The position numbers and the translations under genes were made by a program. Below the pieces are notes generated by a model. It ran no database searches and was not told the origin of the DNA. It saw nothing but the letters and a program-made list of their open reading frames with translations. From Silene latifolia (Eukaryota > Streptophyta > Magnoliopsida > Caryophyllales > Caryophyllaceae), in the NCBI RefSeq assembly GCF_048544455.1, contig NC_133538.1, positions 24,042,469 to 24,106,468 of the forward strand: DNA of 64,000 bases, written 5' to 3'. Shown one piece after another: positions 21,889 through 31,935 of the stretch (positions are counted from its first letter, which is position 1; the number at the start of each line of letters is the position of its first letter).

Positions 21889-22196
21889 CCTCCTCAGCCT
21901 CAACTTCTTCTTTTTCGTCAGGTATCTCTTCTACTGTGATGTGATATGATGACGATGTAACTTCTAAATCTCTTGGCTTCTTTGCACCAGAGGGACGTGA
22001 AGATGAAGGAACATGCTCTTCAACATTTTTTGACTGGCCTGTGAGAACTAGTACGCGCCTCCTTGCTTTGAGTGGCTCATGCTGGATGATATCCACCACT
22101 TGCATACGCTTCATGCGAGATGGTATTGCGTCTCTCAAGTCATCACTTACTCTTACTGAAGACTGTTTTTGATGGACCGCCCAAGCGTTCATGTAT
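21889..22196 (-). pseudogene. Tat gag-pol spacer piece between CACTA-1 and CACTA-2
   Basis: About 100 residues without a catalytic motif, rich in charged residues (RVSDDLRDAIPSRMKR, VTVEEIPDEKEE). The frame joins the acidic pre-RT segment on the other side of CACTA-1, which shows that this is element sequence interrupted by the insertion. Confidence 0.7.
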
Positions 22197-22957
22197 CACT
22201 ACAACAAAAACGCGGGAAACTGACGGACAAAATCCGTCAGTAAAACAAAATTCTTGACGGAATTTCCGTCGGTATGGGACGTCAGCGTTTTTCGTCAGTA
22301 AAATACCTCTCTTGACGGAATTTCCGTCAGTAAACAGAAATACTGACGGATAACTGACGGAAAAACCGTCGTCTAATACCAGCATACAACTGACGGAATT
22401 TCCATCAATATTCGGATTCCCCGACGGAATTTCCGTCACAGGCTTGACACGTGGCATATTTGGCGGGTTTTTTAAAATTCTGGAAAAATGGGCCCTAACG
22501 GAAATTCCGTCAGTATTTTGGTCAATCCTGACGGAATTTCTCTCAGTAGGCTGGACACGTGGCAGTAAACTGTGATTTCTGGAAAATATGGAAAAAAAAA
22601 GCCTTGACGGAAATTCCGTCGGTATTTTGGTCAATCCTGACGGAATTTTCGTCAGTTTTATTAAAAAACAGGGGCTGGAAACAGCAGCCTGGTGCCCAGC
22701 CACGATGCGTTTTTGCATCGTTTCAAATACAACCAAAACCTGCAAAACACATGTAGAAACGTCGACCGCCAAGCGTGAATCCATTTTCACGTCGACCGCT
22801 ATTGCGGGAATCAAGAGAGGCAACAAATGAGAATTGAACGCAATTTTTTTACATAAAAAGTCGGTCAAATACATACGTTGTCTTACTAATTAAATACAAA
22901 TCACAAATGTTTTTTCATACTCCCTACTAGGTGACAATACTAACCTAACTAAAGGCT

Positions 22958-23290
22958 CTAACCTACAGGGGAAATAAAACTACCACCTCCAAACCCGTGT
23001 CCATCATCCGCAAAGTCGTCCCGCCTTTGTGGATTAAATTGTGAAAACGTGTTTGGGGGTTGAGATGCTTGCATATCAGCCCAAGCCTTTTGCATTGCCA
23101 CCATTTGTTCGGCCTGTTCACAAACGGTTTTTTCAAGAGCAATTCGAACGGCTCGCTCATCATTCATTTGGATGGAAAGCTGTGAAATCATGCTAGGATC
23201 ATAAGAGAAAGACCGTCGACCAGCTTTGTTAGTAGGAGGATTATACCTTATTTTGGCCCCTTTATCTCCGGTCCCAAATATCCGGTTCTT
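22958..23290 (-). pseudogene. CACTA accessory protein fragment (plant transposase Ptta/En/Spm type)
   Basis: The minus strand reads GTGDKGAKIRYNPPTNKAGRRSFSY-like sequence in separate blocks, then a helical, Glu/Gln-rich C-terminal part (ALEKTVCEQAEQMVAMQKAW) and a Gly-rich end. This resembles the C-terminal half of the second protein of plant CACTA elements (Pfam-type Transposase_24). The N-terminal part is missing. The family call rests on the general layout and I could not run a profile search. Confidence 0.55.
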
Positions 23291-23422
23291 CTAGTCAAAC
23301 GCCCTGACAGCCTTGTAGTACGCCCGGATCTCGTCGGGATACTGTCCAGGTGGCAATGGTTGACTCATCTCCTCATTGTAATCATGCTGAAAAAAGAAAC
23401 AATATCGTCGGAAATGATATAT

Positions 23423-23770
23423 TTACGTATTACCTATCTTTATAAGAAAGATATTATCGTTCTTTCTAAGAAAGATATCACTTCCCACATACATTGGTTG
23501 TTCGGCTTGCTCTAACATTTTAAAGAACGAAGAAACTTGGGGGTTCGGGGTTTCATAACACACTTCTTCATCGTTAAGGTCATCAGGATTGAGTCGATCC
23601 TCCAAAATTTGGTCAACAGTATCACACAATGCATTTTCCACAAACTCACGGTAAGGATTCTCACTAGAATTTGTACTTGCTTTACTAGGTAGTTTCTCAC
23701 CGTGATATGTCCATACATAGTAATTAGCGAAACCATTCGACCAAAGATGAATTTGAACATCTCATTTCCT
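23423..23770 (-). pseudogene. CACTA TNP2-type transposase N-terminal fragment
   Basis: The segment FFKMLEQAEQPMYVGSDIF matches the TNP2 N-terminal motif (FxxLLxxAExPLYPGC) that I know from plant CACTA transposases. It is preceded by an acidic stretch and followed by IFLIKIGN. Two frames are needed to read through. No catalytic region remains. Confidence 0.65.
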
Positions 23771-24147
23771 TTTAAAACCTAGGTTTTTACATTTCTTACT
23801 CAGACACCTCATTTCACCTAAATTCTTATACTCACTACTTTCTTCCGTGAATTTAATAAACCCTTTCACCCCCTTTGCAAATGCTTTCTTGAGTTTCTTT
23901 TTTTCGTCTAATCTTTCATACATCCACTGGCCACTGCCGTTCTAATCTTTTCATGTTATTATGTATCTACACATTTATTTATGTCATTAAAAAAGACAAT
24001 AACTTAACAACAATCACAATCAAGAATAATACACAATAATTTAACATTTCAACCAATATAAATATTGTTGCAATTGTCTACAAATAATTTGTAGTTCTTT
24101 GAATTGGGTCCTTATCAATCCAACCTAAACCCATCAATGTACGTTTC

Positions 24148-24343
24148 AAGTCACTAGCAAACATGTACTTGTGATTTATTAATGAGGAAAAAAATTCGGC
24201 AGCAATTCCCATCCGTTCTCCAAATACACAATGTAGAATAAATAATTACTCCGCATATGCATTCAGAGAACATTAAAGGAATTGTCACCAAACTCTTTCC
24301 TCATTAACGAATCACAAGTACATGTTTACTACCTAAGTGACTT
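24148..24343. repeat. Imperfect inverted repeat, ~43-bp arms, inside CACTA-2
   Basis: Arm 24148-24190 (AAGTCACT..CAAACATGTACTTGTG..) and arm 24296-24343 are reverse complements with a few mismatches and a small insertion. The loop is about 105 bases. It could be a small foldback element or a transcript hairpin. Confidence 0.8.
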
Positions 24344-25761
24344 AAAACATACAAAGACAGTCCCAAAACGGGGACTATTCAAAAACTACTCCTAGTGAGT
24401 AATTTTTGAACGGCTACTAGGTCAATATGAACAATAATTTTAACAATATTAAAAACAAAACATACAACAATGACTACTTTTTCAATTAACAAAAACTAAC
24501 ATGACTAATTTTTCATTTTACATATCTAGTCTAATTAACATTAACTCTAATTATCATTTTAAAAACATTAACATTTCAAAAAATTTAACAATAATCTAAT
24601 TAACAAAAATTCCAATTATTAAAAATATTATTAACAATAATTCTAATTTTTAACAATAAAATTACATAGCTATCCTAAGTCAACATACATACATTAAAAT
24701 TTAACAACATACATTTAAACAAAATTGGCTTCTATCCTATATCAACATGCATCAACACCAACAATAATTCAACAACAATTAAAACAATAACTAATATTCT
24801 AAATTAATTAAGCTAATTAAACAAAAAAATTAAAAAGAGATTAAAAAATACCTAATTAACTTCACAAAGAAAAAAAATAAAAAGGAAGAATGAGAAACGA
24901 GAAGGAGGACGGCAGGGGCGGCAGGGGGCGGTTGTGGAAAAAAATTAAAAACAAGAAAAGGAAAAAGAGAAAGGAAAGAAGAAGAGGAAGAAAAGACAAA
25001 GATAATTACCTTATAGTGACGGCGACGGCGTGGTGGTGGTGGTGGTGGTGGTGGCGCCGGAAGTGGAGGAGGGTGGTGGTGGTGTCGGGTTTTAAGAAGG
25101 TTAGGGTATGGGAACTTTAATCTATTTGGGGGAAGTGAAATGGTAAAGTGTCGAGGGGATTGTTGCGAATTTCAGATAAAAGACACATCTGACGGAATTT
25201 CCGTCAGTTATTTAGAATTCCTGACGGAAATTCCGCCAGTATTTCTAAATTACTGACGGACATTCCGTCAGAGGCCCACTTTCTCAGAATAATAATGCAT
25301 CAACAGTACACGTCACAATAATTCACCCTCTGACGGAAACTCCGTCAGTAATTTAAAAATACTGACGGAATTTCCGTCAGAGGGTCAATTATTATGACAG
25401 CTGTGTTGCACACTGGATTCAAAATATCTAATACATCTGACAGAAATTCCGTCAGTTTTTTGCTTTTACTGACGGAAATTCCGTCAGATGTCCCAATTAT
25501 TTAACAGCTGTTGTGCACTGCTGTGTATGAGAGTCATCTGACGGGAATTCCGTCAGTAATAGCATAATACTGACGGAATTTCCGTCAGATGTTTTTTAGC
25601 GCCATTGACTTAGTCAACGCGCCAACTATAGCTGACGGAATCTCCGTCAGGAACCTGTACTGACGGAAATTCCGTCAGAAATCCGTCAGTTTTCTGTGTT
25701 TTCTGACGGCTTGTTTTTTCCGTCAGTATGCTCATCACTATGTCGTGTTTTCGTTGTAGTG

Positions 25762-26048
25762 TATTGTGCCCTTCTTGTTTGTGTGCAACGAAGGCGTTGA
25801 TGTTTTGACTTCACTTTCACCTTGATTGTCAAGCCTAGCGAAGACAGAAGTGTGTTTGATTGGAGCACTTGGCCTTCCCAGTCTTGTAAATACAGAAGGA
25901 CGAGACTTTCCTGCAGGTGGACTTATTCGATCGAAGACTGAAGATGAATGCATCTTTTCTTATCCTTCTTCATTTTCTTTGACCTCTTCTACTGTGATGT
26001 GCTGAGAAGATGCATTAACCCTTTTCTACGAGCACCAATCTTCACAGC
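25762..26048 (-). pseudogene. Tat gag-pol spacer piece between CACTA-2 and copia A
   Basis: The frame at 25738-25953 repeats a SVFDR/SVFTRLG/SVFARLD phrase three times, a pattern I associate with the spacer of Tat/Ogre polyproteins. No catalytic motif is present. The first residues beyond 25762 are cut off by CACTA-2. Confidence 0.68.
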
Positions 26049-27041
26049 TGTAGGGTTAGATCCGTATAAAACCCTTTCTTTATAGGATTATAACGCAAAA
26101 TTTATATGTAGATTATAGTCATGAAACGAAATTAACAATGAAAACGATAAAAATTATAGAAATAACCTTCGGTCCTAGTGCAAAAGGCAATGAGAGATCA
26201 AGTTAGATCTCCTCTTAATCGTTGCACCCAAGATGTCCGAGTAATGCCCTTGTGCTAGAGAGAATCCCCTAATTGCCTTGCAATATCGAGGGGATTGTTT
26301 TGTGAGTTTGTGTTGGATGAGAGATCCGGGATTCAGGAGGCACAATTCCCAAAACCCTAATATTTTTAGCAAATCTATTAGGTTAGAAGTGAAAGGAGAA
26401 AGCTCTCCTTATGGCCTCTCTAATTCGGCCAAACCGAATGGATCAAGGGGAAGTGGGCTTCCACTTCCTCTTAATTTAAACTTGTGGTCCGGTTCATAAT
26501 TCGCTAAGTGTATATGACACGGTCTAATTATAAATCATTCATCGGTTATCGGATATTAAAGCATCAACCAATTACACGGATTAGTTGAATTATTTAATAC
26601 GTGTCCGACAAAGACAATATCGTATAATTATATTTATCCAATATACATTAATCAAATATAAATCGCTTATATTTAATTTTACGAATTAATAGGTTAATTC
26701 GCCTTAGCCCATGATATTTAATCCGTATTAAATATTATATCTCAACATCACATTTTAACTAATTATTAGTCAAATAACTCGGACTAACTGGTTAGTCAAA
26801 ATTGGCATCTACATGACCGTATTTTCATACCGTCACATCTCTCAAACGTATCCTATAGGTGTGACTTTTAGGGACCAGTTGATCACCGCCATCCGTATGA
26901 CAATAACGTCAAACTTATCTAGCAAGCCAACCGTTATTGATAAACGTGGATCAACCGATAATAATACCAAAAGTATGCCCTTTGATCCTTTTAGAGGTTT
27001 ATAAGTCCTTGCACTATCTGTTAAGGACACCAACCCCAACA
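26049..27041 (-). repeat. Copia A 3' LTR
   Basis: It starts TGTTGGGGTTGG and ends CTAACCCTACA on the minus strand. It aligns end to end with 33945-34936 with only scattered substitutions and one small block difference near 26535. Confidence 0.96.
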
Positions 27042-27149
27042 AGCTCCCACTTGTCCGTACAAGTGTATGTGCAATGACGTTATCCGCACTAACTGGAGGA
27101 CACCAGCTCAACAAACTCCCACTTGTCCGTACAAGTGTATGTGCGATAA
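27038..27149 (-). repeat. Duplicated polypurine-tract region of copia A
   Basis: The purine tract AGTGGGAGCT beside the 3' LTR, with about 40 bases of its internal flank, is repeated 74 bases further in (27110-27149) as AGTGGGAGTT. The tract is therefore present twice in tandem. Confidence 0.88.
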
Positions 27150-28008
27150 CCGATTCTCATATTCATTTAAAATTTCTCCCACTCACTGTAAAACAATTTG
27201 CAGATCTGGATCCACAAAGGTCGTATTTTACAATCGATCAGGATCTAGAGTGGTTTCCCCGACTAGAGAGTAACTTAACCGATAAAACGAATCCGTATCC
27301 GAGCATGGCCATGCATTTCGATTCTGACTCCTCGAGTGGCCCCGAGAAATATCGAGTGCACTGATAAAGGCTGAATATTTCCTTCAACTCGAACTCCTTC
27401 CGATCTAAGCACAGCATGAAATGACCCAGAAACAATCTACTTGGCCCCTGTTACGGATGACCGTGAGAAAGAAACCAAAGTCACCCAAAATCTGCCTTAG
27501 TCTCTAGAGACAATCGATAGTCAAAAGAATCGACTCTTAGGATCACCATGGAGGTCCTATCCACGACCTGGCATCGAATGTTATAAAACATTTAGGACTC
27601 CACGTCGATGTCACAATTGTGTCCTACGAAATATCCGTATAAAACGCCTCTCGTGATTGGTCACCAACCTTGTTGACTTATGGCTAGTTGAACCCACCAT
27701 CAACCAACGTCACAAAATAATTGCCGAGTTATCAGCTCATGTGGGCAATTAAGGACTAAAAAAATATAATGTTCTTGCAGATTCACTTTGTGGTGTTCAA
27801 AATTTGTCGTACAAATCCACATGAAAAACAAAATATATATATATAAATTATCAAAACGATGATGTTGTATAGAGTACAAAAGCGAATGAATCTAATCCAT
27901 AAAAGAGTACTACAACTTAGGAACACGTTTAATTCCCATGGAATTAACGTGCCCTTCATGCTTATCTTGTCGTAATGCTTTAGTGAGAGGATCTGCTATG
28001 TTATCATC
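27150..28008 (-). other. Copia A 3' non-coding tract
   Basis: Between the end of RNase H and the polypurine tract. No coding motif is seen and the frames are short. Confidence 0.65.
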
Positions 28009-28473
28009 TCAGTAGCAATCTTTTCTATCACTACTTGTCTTTTGCTCCACGTAATCCCGGTTTAGATGAGCTTTCCGTTGTACATGTCTAGACTTGTTGC
28101 TAGACTTTGGCTCCTTAGCTTGGAAGATGGCACCACTATTGTCGCAATAGATGGTGATCGGGTCATTCGAACTAGGCACTCTGAGATAGCCCATGTAAGA
28201 ATTGACGCATCCATATCGCTTCCTTTGTAGCTTCAGACGCGGCATAGTACTCGGACTCGGTCGTAGAATCTGCTAACAGTTTGTTTCGAACTCTTCCACT
28301 GATCGCAGCGCCATTAAGAGTAAAAACGAATCTGACCGAGATTTCGAGTCATCACGATCCGTTTGGAAGCTAGCATCTGCGTAATCGGTTGCGCATAGCT
28401 TTTGTTCGCCTCCATAAGTCAAAGCCCAATCTTTAGTCCTCCGTAGGTACTTAAGAATGTTCTTGACAACCAA
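28009..28473 (-). pseudogene. Copia A RNase H, broken
   Basis: The domain is split over two frames. The first (28273-28473) has YADASFQTD with a catalytic Asp. The second (28009-28245) has IYCDNSGAI with another Asp, then SRHVQRKAHLNRDYV. At least one frameshift lies between, and the last part is truncated by a stop. Confidence 0.82.
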
Positions 28474-30268
28474 CCAATGTGATTCGCCGGATGCTTTGTT
28501 GGAATCGACTTGTCATACTCAATGCATATGCCACGTCGGGACGTGTGCATATTATGGCATACATGATAGATCCTATTGCCGAGGCATAAGGTATCCGTGC
28601 CATGCGCTCTTTCTCTTCCGGTGTCTCTGGTGCCTGAGACTTGCTCAAATGCACCCCTGGAGACATAGGAAGGAACCCCTTCTTGGAGTTAGTCATGCTG
28701 AATCTCTCTAGGACTTTGTCTATGTAAGACTCTGGGACGAGAGATAGCATCCGTCGTGATCTATCTCGATAGATACGGATGCCTAGAATTCTTTGTGCCT
28801 CTCCCAGATCTTTCATCTGGAAATGGTTTTTCAACCATACTTTCACCGAAGTTAAGAGAGGTATGTCATTCCCAATCAGGAGTATGTCGTCAACATACAA
28901 TATTAGGAAGACAATATTGCTCCCACTCGACTTGATATATAAACATGGTTCCTCGACTGATCGAGTGAATCCATTTTCTTTTATCACTTGGTCGAAGCGA
29001 TGGTTCCAACTCCTTGATGCTTGCTTAAGTCCATAAATGGAACGCTTTAGCTTGCACACTTTCTTAGGATGTTCTGGATCGATGAAACCTTCGGGTTGTA
29101 CCATGTACAACTCTTCCTCCAAAAAACCGTTTAAGAAGGCGGTTTTCACGTCCATTTGCCAAATTTCATAGTCATGAAAAGCGGCAATCGCTAAGATAAT
29201 CCGAATGGAACGCAGCATGACTACGGGTGCAAAAATCTCATCGTAGTGCAAACCTGGCACTTGGGTGAAACCTTTAGCAACTAGTCGTGCTTTGTAGATA
29301 TCTTGTTGACCTTCCACAGAATGCTTTATCTTGTAAAGCCATTTGCATTGAAGGGGACGAACCTTAGCAGGTAAGTCAACAAGATCCCATACGTTGTTCT
29401 CATACATAGAGTCCATCTCGGATTGCATGGCCTCAAGCCATAGCTTTGAGTCAGAACTAGTCATGGCACCTTTATAGGTTGCGGGTTCACTACTCGTTAA
29501 GAGTAGAACGTCATCTATATCATGTTCCTCGACCATACCAATGTATCTGTCTGGAGGAATAGAGACTCTTCCCGACCTCCTAGGTTCCTCAGGAATATTT
29601 ACCGCAGCCGGGATTGAAGGAATAGGTTCTTCCAATGGTTGCTCGGTGTTTGGTTCTGGAATCTCCGACAGGTCGAAGGTTCTATCACTCTTTGCATTCT
29701 CGAGAAATTCCTTCTCTAAGAATGTCGCACTAGCCGCAACAAAAACACGTTGTTCGGTTGGCGAATAGAAGTAATGACCACGTGATCCTTTAGGATAACC
29801 TATAAAGTATGTCTTGACCGATCGCGGGCCGAGCTTATCTTCAGGTCTCCACTTGACATAAGCCTCGCAGCCCCAAACCCGTATAAAGGACAAGTTAGGG
29901 ACCGTTCCCTTCCATAGTTCATATGGAGTTTTGTCAACAGCTTTAGACGGACTTCGGTTAAGTATTAGAGCGGCTGATAAAAGAGCATAACCCCATAATG
30001 AATCAGGTAAAACCGTGTGACTCATCATGGATCGAACCATATCAAGTAGTGTTCGATTTCTCCGTTCGGACACACCATTCAGCTGAGGTGTTCCAGGTGG
30101 AGTTAACTGTAGGGCGATCCCACAGTCTTTAAGGTGTTGATCAAACTCGTGAGAAAGATACTCGCCACCACGATCTGAACGTAGTGTTTTTATCTTTCTA
30201 CCAAGTAGGTTCTGTACCCTATTTTGGTATTCTTTGAATTTCTCAAATGATTCACTTTTGTGCTTCAT
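28451..30268 (-). CDS. Copia A integrase C-terminal half and reverse transcriptase, open 605-codon frame
   Basis: The frame carries the second Asp of integrase in RSDRGGEY and the Glu in NGVSERRNRTLLDMVRSMM, then the copia integrase tail. RT starts after an acidic linker rich in Pro/Glu. RT blocks visible are YKARLVAKGF, DYEIWQMDVKTAFLNG (first Asp), IYGLKQASR and the catalytic YVDDILLIGND. The ATG is only the first Met of the open stretch. The true polyprotein extends upstream but is broken by stops at about 30330 and 30443. Well preserved, and probably recently capable of movement. Confidence 0.93.
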   Translation of the reverse strand: MKHKSESFEKFKEYQNRVQNLLGRKIKTLRSDRGGEYLSHEFDQHLKDCGIALQLTPPGTPQLNGVSERRNRTLLDMVRSMMSHTVLPDSLWGYALLSAALILNRSPSKAVDKTPYELWKGTVPNLSFIRVWGCEAYVKWRPEDKLGPRSVKTYFIGYPKGSRGHYFYSPTEQRVFVAASATFLEKEFLENAKSDRTFDLSEIPEPNTEQPLEEPIPSIPAAVNIPEEPRRSGRVSIPPDRYIGMVEEHDIDDVLLLTSSEPATYKGAMTSSDSKLWLEAMQSEMDSMYENNVWDLVDLPAKVRPLQCKWLYKIKHSVEGQQDIYKARLVAKGFTQVPGLHYDEIFAPVVMLRSIRIILAIAAFHDYEIWQMDVKTAFLNGFLEEELYMVQPEGFIDPEHPKKVCKLKRSIYGLKQASRSWNHRFDQVIKENGFTRSVEEPCLYIKSSGSNIVFLILYVDDILLIGNDIPLLTSVKVWLKNHFQMKDLGEAQRILGIRIYRDRSRRMLSLVPESYIDKVLERFSMTNSKKGFLPMSPGVHLSKSQAPETPEEKERMARIPYASAIGSIMYAIICTRPDVAYALSMTSRFQQSIRRITLVGCQEHS

Positions 30269-31171
30269 TAAGTAGACATAGCCATATCTACTTAAATCAT
30301 CCGTGAAAGTGATGAAATACCTATAGCCTTCTCATGCGGTGATTGACATAGGACCACATACATCCGTGTGTATTAGCCCTAATAGGTCAGCAGCGCGCAT
30401 TCCAACACCTTTGAAGGAAATACGAGTCATCTTACCGATGAGTTATGATTCACACGTGCCAAATGATTGAAAATCAAAGGCCGAGATGGCTCCATTTTTG
30501 ATGAGCTGTTTTACGCGTTTCTCATTAATGTGTCCCATGCGGCAGTGCCATAGATATGTTTGATCTTTATCACCTACCTTTAACTTTTTATTCATTACGT
30601 GTAATATTTCTGGTCGTCGATCTAAAACATAAATTCCGTTCAAGGAGACTGCCTTGCCATAAATCATATTGTGTAAAGAGAAAATGCAAGCATTATTTTC
30701 TATTACAAATGAAAAACCAAGTTTGTCAAGTGCAGAAACTGAAATAATGTTTTTCGAAAGACTAGGAACATAATAGCAATCATATAATGATAACTCAAAT
30801 CCGCTAGGAAGTTGGATCACATATGTCCCCTTTGAGATGGCAGCCACTCTTGCTCCATTCCCAACACGCAGGTCAACCTCACCCTTTACGAGAGGCTCGA
30901 GATTTCGGAGGCCCTGCACATGATTACACAGATGAGAACCACAACCAGTATCTAGTACCCAAGTTCCGTAACTTGCATGGTTAATCTCAATCATATGAAT
31001 AAAAGTAGAAGAAGAAGACATACCAACAGGTTTAACGCGACCCGCTTTTATGTCCTCATGATAAACAGGACATGTCCGCCTCCAATGCCCATCTTGTGGC
31101 GTGATGGCATTCCATGTTTTCGGTTTTGCTCTTTGTCGCGCCTGATGAGTTGCTCGACTCACCAGGCCCAC
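30269..31171 (-). pseudogene. Copia A protease and integrase N-terminal region, two stops
   Basis: Protease is marked by YGTWVLDTGCGSH, with the catalytic DTG. The GAG-pre-integrase region follows (LWHCRMGHINEKRVKQL), giving the His part of the HHCC zinc finger. The matching Cys in the CESC block is replaced by a TAA stop at 30443-30445, and a TGA lies near 30330 shortly before the open integrase/RT frame. The downstream text is otherwise conserved. Confidence 0.85.
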
Positions 31172-31935
31172 TCTTACCTGGACCCGACTTCTTAAACTTC
31201 GGTTTACCTACTGCTAGGTTTGCCTGAGCTTTGCCCTTACCTTTCCCTTTGTTTGACACGACGAGAACATCCTGTTTCATGCTCCCACTGAGCTTCATGT
31301 CCTTCTCGGTCATTTACGAGAAGGAGTGCGATTCATGGGGAGTTTTCTTCAAATCATTCATATAGTAATTCGCTCTAAATTGCGAATAACCATCGTGGAG
31401 TGAGTGAAGTATCCGGTCGATCACAATGTTCTCGCTGATCTTACAATCAAAGGTCTCCGACTTCTCGACATTCTCAATCATGCTTTGAGAATGTGTGGGC
31501 TAACTGGTTGGCCCTTACGAGTCTCGCATCAAAGAAGCGAGTGGTATGCTCATAGGTCACGATTCTCGGTGCTTTCGAGAATTCCTTAGTGAGCGTGGTG
31601 AAAATCTTGTTTGCACCATGGGCTATGAAGCGTTTCTGCAAATTGGATTCCATTGCAAAAATGAGTACGTTTTTAATCGCACCCGCTTCCATACGAAATC
31701 ATTAAACTTGGTGATTTCAAAGACTCTAGCCGTGGGACCTGGGTTTGCGGGAGGGGCTCCAATAGATATTTGAGCTTCCGTCGGCGGGGCGGCATTCCGT
31801 AATGCCGCCTCCCGCCTCTCGGTTGGATCCATCATTCTTCGATCGAGTAGACTGATTCATCCGATTCATGAAGATCCGGCCGGACTCACGGTCCAATGTG
31901 GCACTTGGCATTGGGTTATCAAGAGAACCAGCCAT
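31056..31935 (-). pseudogene. Copia A gag, frameshifted
   Basis: The start ATG is at 31935, and the protein can be followed through three frames: MAGSLDNP.. (31726-31935), a middle piece (31623-31835, FEITKFNDFVWKR) and a capsid-like helical piece (31474-31692, LQKRFIAHGANKIF). The basic C-terminal region (31056-31313) has a Lys/Gly/Ser-rich run, then a damaged CCHC knuckle whose second half reads DGHWRRTC in another frame. Confidence 0.78.

Larger units (their letters stand above)
22197..25761 (-). mobile_element. CACTA-2, CACTA element with transposase remnants (3565 bp)
   Basis: The ends are CACTACAACAAAAACGCGGG and, inverted, CACTACAACGAAAACACGAC, with target duplication TAT at 22194-22196 and 25762-25764. 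Long subterminal zones (about 22210-22660 and 25180-25735) are packed with CTGACGGAAATTCCGTCAG-like palindromes, each pair of half-words about 30-45 bases apart. Internal minus-strand fragments resemble the two CACTA proteins (22958-23290 and 23423-23770). A (GGT)n run lies at 25033-25060 and an inverted repeat at 24148-24343. The element is a deletion derivative and cannot move on its own. Confidence 0.94.

Noticed and set aside
22143..22874. 243-codon frame at the CACTA-2 end
   Set aside because: It is made of the subterminal GACGGAATT words and crosses the transposon border.
24890..25120. Arg/Lys-rich frame with a Trp run
   Set aside because: The Trp run is a (GGT)n microsatellite and the rest is AAG/GAA-rich low complexity.
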